From Caenimonas sp. SL110 (GTDB taxonomy: Bacteria > Pseudomonadota > Gammaproteobacteria > Burkholderiales > Burkholderiaceae_C), in NCBI RefSeq assembly GCF_001044395.1, contig NZ_JANU01000023.1:1-64000 (forward strand): a stretch of DNA of 64,000 bases, written 5' to 3'. The notes under the pieces were generated by a model that was not told where the DNA came from, made no database searches, and saw only the letters and a program-made list of their open reading frames with translations. Both the position numbers and the translations under genes were made by a program. Below are positions 60,852-64,000 of this stretch, in pieces; the stretch's first letter is position 1; each line of letters begins with the position of its first letter.

Positions 60852-61982
60852 TCAGTCCTGCTGTGCCACGCCGCGTGCGAGCAGGTCGGCGACCTCGGCT
60901 TCACCGCACCCGAACTCGACCAGGATGTCCCGCGTGTGCGAGCCGACCGGACCGCCGGCAGCAGGGTGGGCAGCGGGCGTGCGAACGAATCGTGGGGCCG
61001 GTGCAGGATGGTGCATTCCCGCGACTTGCACGATGGTGCCGCGCGCTGTGTGATGTGGATGATGTGGCACCTCCGCAAGGGACAGCACAGGTGCAAAGCA
61101 GACATCCGTGCCTTCGAGCACCTTCGTCCACTCATCCCGCGAGCGCATGCGAAAGACCTCTGCAAGTTTCGCTTTCAGACCAGGCCACAGGGACGTGTCG
61201 TTTTGCGGCTGCCACTGTGCCGGATCAAGCTCCAGCCGTTGCAGCATCTCCTGATAGAACTTTGATTCGAGCGGCCCGATGGAGATGTGCTGGCCGTCGC
61301 TTGTTTCATAGACCTGGTAGAACGGCGCGCCACCATCGAGCAGGTGCGTTCCGCGCCGGTCGCTGAATTCGCCGCGTCCGAGGAATCCCCAGTATTCGGC
61401 CATGAGCAGTGACGCGCCGTCGATCATCGCAGCATCAATCACCTGTCCGTGGCCCGAGCGGCTGGCTTCCCACACGGCGGCCATGACACCGAAAGCCAGC
61501 AGCATGCCGCCGCCTCCGTAGTCGCCGACAAGGTTGAGCGGCGGGACAGGCGCTTCGCCTGCGCGTCCCACGGCGTGCGTGACGCCCGCGAGCGACACGT
61601 AGTTGATGTCGTGTCCGGCAGCAGCGGCCAGCGGGCCGGTCTGGCCCCATCCGGTCATGCGTGCGAAGACGAGTTTTTTGTTGTGCGCGAAACAGTCCTG
61701 CGGACCCAGGCCCAGCCGTTCCATCACACCCGGCCGATAGGGTTCGATGAGTGCGTCGGCACCTTCGATCATGCGCAGCACCGCATCGCGTGCCGGGCCG
61801 TCCTTGAGGTCCAGGGCCACGCGCTGGCGGTTCCTGCAAAGTACATTGCGCGAGTTCTCAGGCGCGCCCGGACGCTCGATCCGTATGACGCGTGCGCCCT
61901 GGTCGGCCAGCAGCATTCCGGCGAATGGCACAGGACCCAACCCGGCCAATTCGATCACGGTAAAGCCGTTCAACGCGCCCAT
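60852..61982 (-). CDS. alpha-methylacyl-CoA racemase-like CoA-transferase-family protein
   Basis: 376 residues. CaiB-fold, but the residues specific to alpha-methylacyl-CoA racemase are present: H124 in AAGHDINY, D154 in LVGDYGGGGM, and the GAPFYQVYETSDGQ segment holding the third catalytic Glu. It would epimerise 2-methylacyl-CoA thioesters from branched acids. The ATG at 61982 follows GGAG by 11 bases. Divergent from a Liv-type ABC receptor. Confidence 0.85.
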   Translation of the reverse strand: MGALNGFTVIELAGLGPVPFAGMLLADQGARVIRIERPGAPENSRNVLCRNRQRVALDLKDGPARDAVLRMIEGADALIEPYRPGVMERLGLGPQDCFAHNKKLVFARMTGWGQTGPLAAAAGHDINYVSLAGVTHAVGRAGEAPVPPLNLVGDYGGGGMLLAFGVMAAVWEASRSGHGQVIDAAMIDGASLLMAEYWGFLGRGEFSDRRGTHLLDGGAPFYQVYETSDGQHISIGPLESKFYQEMLQRLELDPAQWQPQNDTSLWPGLKAKLAEVFRMRSRDEWTKVLEGTDVCFAPVLSLAEVPHHPHHTARGTIVQVAGMHHPAPAPRFVRTPAAHPAAGGPVGSHTRDILVEFGCGEAEVADLLARGVAQQD

Positions 61983-62185
61983 TTTCTTCTCGTCTCCTTG
62001 TGCAAGTGGAGCATTACATCGATGCGTCGCCACTCTCGACAGGTCCTAAACGTTCCGCTGAATTCACCGCAACGCTTCATGCGTCCCGATGTCTGAATCG
62101 GTGCGGCGAAAGGTCGCTTTTTGTCCTGTCGGCCTGCCTTGCGCCGCTCCTACCATCCGCGACCAACCACATGAAGGAGACAGGC

Positions 62186-63334
62186 ATGAGATCAACGATG
62201 CGCGACGGACTGGTGACGGGGCTGCTGGCCGGACTTGTGGCTTGCGCCGCGCCGGCGTGGGCCGAAATCAGGATTGGCAGCGTGCTGTCCGTGACCGGCC
62301 CGGCCGGCTTTCTGGGCACTCCCGAGAAGAAGACGCTGGAGATGTACGTCGAGCAGATCAATGCCAAAGGCGGCATCAAGGGCGAGAAGATCAAGCTGGT
62401 CGTGTACGACGACGGCAGCAAGGCCGACCAGGCTCGCACGTTCGCCACGCGTCTGGTCGAAGACGACAAGGTCATCGCTGTCGTGGGTGGGACGTCGACC
62501 GGCGCGTCACTCGCGATGCTGCCTGTGTTTGAAGAGGCAAAGACACCTTTCGTTTCGCTTTCGGGTGGCGTGCAGATCGTGGACCCGGTGCGCAAGTACA
62601 CCTTCAAGCCGCCGCAGACCGACATCATGGCCTGCCAGAAAATCTTCGAGGACATGAAAAAGCGCAACATCACGCGCGTTGCCATGATCTACGGCACCGA
62701 CGGATTCGCGATGTCGATGCGCGCCAGCTGCCAGAAAGCGCAGGGCGACTACGGCATCAAGATCGAGCACGAGGAAAGCTATGGCCCGAGCGATGCCGAC
62801 GTCACGCCGCAGCTGGCGAACATCAAGAAGCTCGCCGGCATCCAGGCGGTGCTCAGCCCCGGCATCGGCCAGGGACCGGCCATCGTCACACGCAACTATC
62901 GGCAGGTCGGTCTCACGCAACCCCTGTACCTGAGCCACGGCGCAGCGACGAATGGTTTCATTGAACTGGCAGGCCCGGCCGCAAACGGCGTGCGCATGCC
63001 AGGCCCCGCACTGCTGGTGGCCAACGAGCTTCCCAATTCGGACCCGCAAAAGAAGGTCCTTATCGACTACACCAGGGCCTATGAAGCCCACGCGAAGGAG
63101 CCGGTGTCCGCTTTCGGCGGCTACGCGTACGACGGCCTCTTCCTGCTGGTCGAGGCCATGCAGCGTGCAGGCACGACCAACCGCGATCGCATCCGCGACG
63201 AGATCGAGAAGACACGCAATTTCATGGGCACGGTCGGCTCCATCACCATGTCGCCGACCGATCACCTGGGCATCACGCTGGCCGCTTTCCGGATGATCGA
63301 GATCCGCGACGGCAAGTGGAAGCTGTCCGAGTGA
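62186..63334 (+). CDS. branched-chain-amino-acid-type ABC transporter substrate-binding protein
   Basis: 382 residues, ribosome site AAGGAG. Signal peptide (about 1-26, ending PAWA-EI) and a Leu/Ile/Val-binding fold: IRIGSVLSVTGPAGFLGTP, AVVGGTSTGASLAM, AFGGYAYDGLFLLVEAM. An earlier ATG at 62171 is possible. It is followed 13 bases later by its permease. Family 5 receptors also bind aromatic or branched acids; given the racemase next door, a branched acid is possible. Confidence 0.9.
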   Translation: MRSTMRDGLVTGLLAGLVACAAPAWAEIRIGSVLSVTGPAGFLGTPEKKTLEMYVEQINAKGGIKGEKIKLVVYDDGSKADQARTFATRLVEDDKVIAVVGGTSTGASLAMLPVFEEAKTPFVSLSGGVQIVDPVRKYTFKPPQTDIMACQKIFEDMKKRNITRVAMIYGTDGFAMSMRASCQKAQGDYGIKIEHEESYGPSDADVTPQLANIKKLAGIQAVLSPGIGQGPAIVTRNYRQVGLTQPLYLSHGAATNGFIELAGPAANGVRMPGPALLVANELPNSDPQKKVLIDYTRAYEAHAKEPVSAFGGYAYDGLFLLVEAMQRAGTTNRDRIRDEIEKTRNFMGTVGSITMSPTDHLGITLAAFRMIEIRDGKWKLSE

Positions 63335-63347
63335 CCACGGCCACACC

Positions 63348-64000
63348 ATGAGCGAACTGCTGCAGTTCACGCTGTCGGGCCTGACCATGGGCGCGATCTA
63401 CGCCCTGGTCGCCATCGGCTTCGTGCTGATCTACAACGTCAGTGAAGTGGTGAACTTCGCGCAAGGCGAATTCGTGATGATCGGCGGCATGGTTGCGGCC
63501 TTTGCGTTCAAGGCTGGCGTGCCGCTGCCCTGGGCGGCCGCCATGGCTGTCGCGGCCGCAACCTTGATCGGGCTGGCGTTGCACGCATTTGCGGTGCGAC
63601 CGGCAGGCAATGCGTCCATCGTCACGCTGATCATCATCACCATCGGTGCATCCATCTTCATTCGCGGTGTGGCGTCTGTCGTCTTCGACAAGAGCATCCA
63701 CAAGCTGCCGGAGTTCGTACCTGGCGGGACCTTGCGATTTGCCGGTGCGACGGTGCAGGCGCAAAGCCTGCTGGTGCTCGCCGGGGTGGCGGTGATCGTC
63801 GGCTGCCTGTGGCTCTTCCTGGCCCGGACGCTCCCCGGCAAGGCGATTCTTGCGACATCCGCCAGTCCGCTCGGTGCGCGGCTGTCGGGCATCAACACAT
63901 CATTGGCCGTTGCTGCATGTTTCGCGGTATCGGGTGCTATCGGGGCCATCGGCGGCGTCCTGATCACGCCAGTGGCGTTGACGGCGTACGACGTGGGTGC
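63348..64000 (+). CDS. livH: Liv-type ABC transporter permease (partial, runs off the end)
   Basis: At least 217 residues, truncated by the window edge. Begins MSELLQFTLSGLTMGAIYA with the NFAQGEFVMIGG motif of LivH, then several transmembrane helices, and an EAA-like loop near the end. Forms the inner-membrane channel for the receptor just upstream. The remaining permease and ATPase genes should follow. Confidence 0.88.
   Translation, partial: MSELLQFTLSGLTMGAIYALVAIGFVLIYNVSEVVNFAQGEFVMIGGMVAAFAFKAGVPLPWAAAMAVAAATLIGLALHAFAVRPAGNASIVTLIIITIGASIFIRGVASVVFDKSIHKLPEFVPGGTLRFAGATVQAQSLLVLAGVAVIVGCLWLFLARTLPGKAILATSASPLGARLSGINTSLAVAACFAVSGAIGAIGGVLITPVALTAYDVG

Noticed and set aside
1-64000. 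tRNA, rRNA, CRISPR arrays or prophage
   Set aside because: No tRNA cloverleaf, rRNA-like sequence, regularly spaced repeats or phage structural genes were recognised on either strand.

Overview
This is a GC-rich, gene-dense chromosomal window that reads as a member of the Burkholderiales (Betaproteobacteria), most probably Comamonadaceae (Variovorax/Polaromonas-like). The reasons are four Bug-type (TctC-like) periplasmic receptors with no membrane partners nearby, many class III CoA-transferase and acyl-CoA dehydrogenase operons, a Ralstonia-type norR-norA-norB locus, and intergenic palindromic repeats of the 'GGATGCCGGATCAAGTCCGGCATGACA' and 'CATTGCGGGCTCGACCCGCAATCCA' type. No rRNA, tRNA, CRISPR array, transposase or prophage gene was recognised.

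Layout. 0.1-3.3 kb: tcuA-tcuB (tricarballylate oxidation) and a GST. 3.3-7.2 kb: a tightly overlapping three-gene signalling set (periplasmic-sensor kinase, receiver-only protein, receiver-GAF-kinase). 7.3-14.2 kb: a six-gene acid-degradation operon (Bug, SDR, two acyl-CoA dehydrogenases, CoA-transferase, crotonase) with a divergent IclR regulator. 14.3-19.3 kb: two small proteins, then LysR divergent from HMG-CoA-lyase-like / CoA-transferase / Bug. 19.3-20.0 kb: a TumE-type toxin-antitoxin pair with a palindromic operator. 20.0-24.7 kb: ThDP enzyme, LysR, Bug and a TauD-family dioxygenase. 24.8-31.4 kb: a cupin-XRE regulator divergent from acetoacetate decarboxylase, a spermidine/putrescine-type ABC importer with a fused double permease, and a carnitine-dehydrogenase-like enzyme. 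31.4-36.5 kb: a lysine (2-aminoadipate) catabolic operon (ALDH7-type dehydrogenase, aminotransferase, HglS-type DUF1338 enzyme) with a divergent LysR and a clear T-N11-A operator.

36.5-38.0 kb is the most foreign-looking stretch: an HNH protein, several perfect inverted repeats, two unrecognised small ORFs (one Gly-rich) and a CPBP intramembrane protease, closed by a strong terminator. 38.1-44.0 kb: a glycine-zipper protein and a nitric-oxide detoxification locus (truncated globin, quinol NO reductase, NorA hemerythrin-like protein, divergent norR) with a sigma-54 promoter and two GGT-N7-ACC NorR sites. 44.0-55.4 kb: a second acyl-CoA degradation region whose core is a split acyl-CoA dehydrogenase, a Cys-less thiolase, a DUF35 protein and a hydratase, followed by SDRs, a CoA-transferase, Bug and MFS transporter. 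55.4-60.2 kb: small unknown genes, an AhpD-like protein under a likely FNR/ANR-type promoter, and an intradiol ring-cleavage dioxygenase divergent from an AraC regulator. 60.2-64 kb: CofC (F420-type guanylyltransferase), an alpha-methylacyl-CoA-racemase-like protein, and the start of a Liv-type ABC importer that runs off the end.

Taken together the window is a catabolic accessory landscape: uptake receptors, CoA activation by CoA transfer, beta-oxidation-like steps, and local one-component regulators, mixed with NO defence. Functions are from sequence reading only; substrates of the CoA operons are not determinable here.
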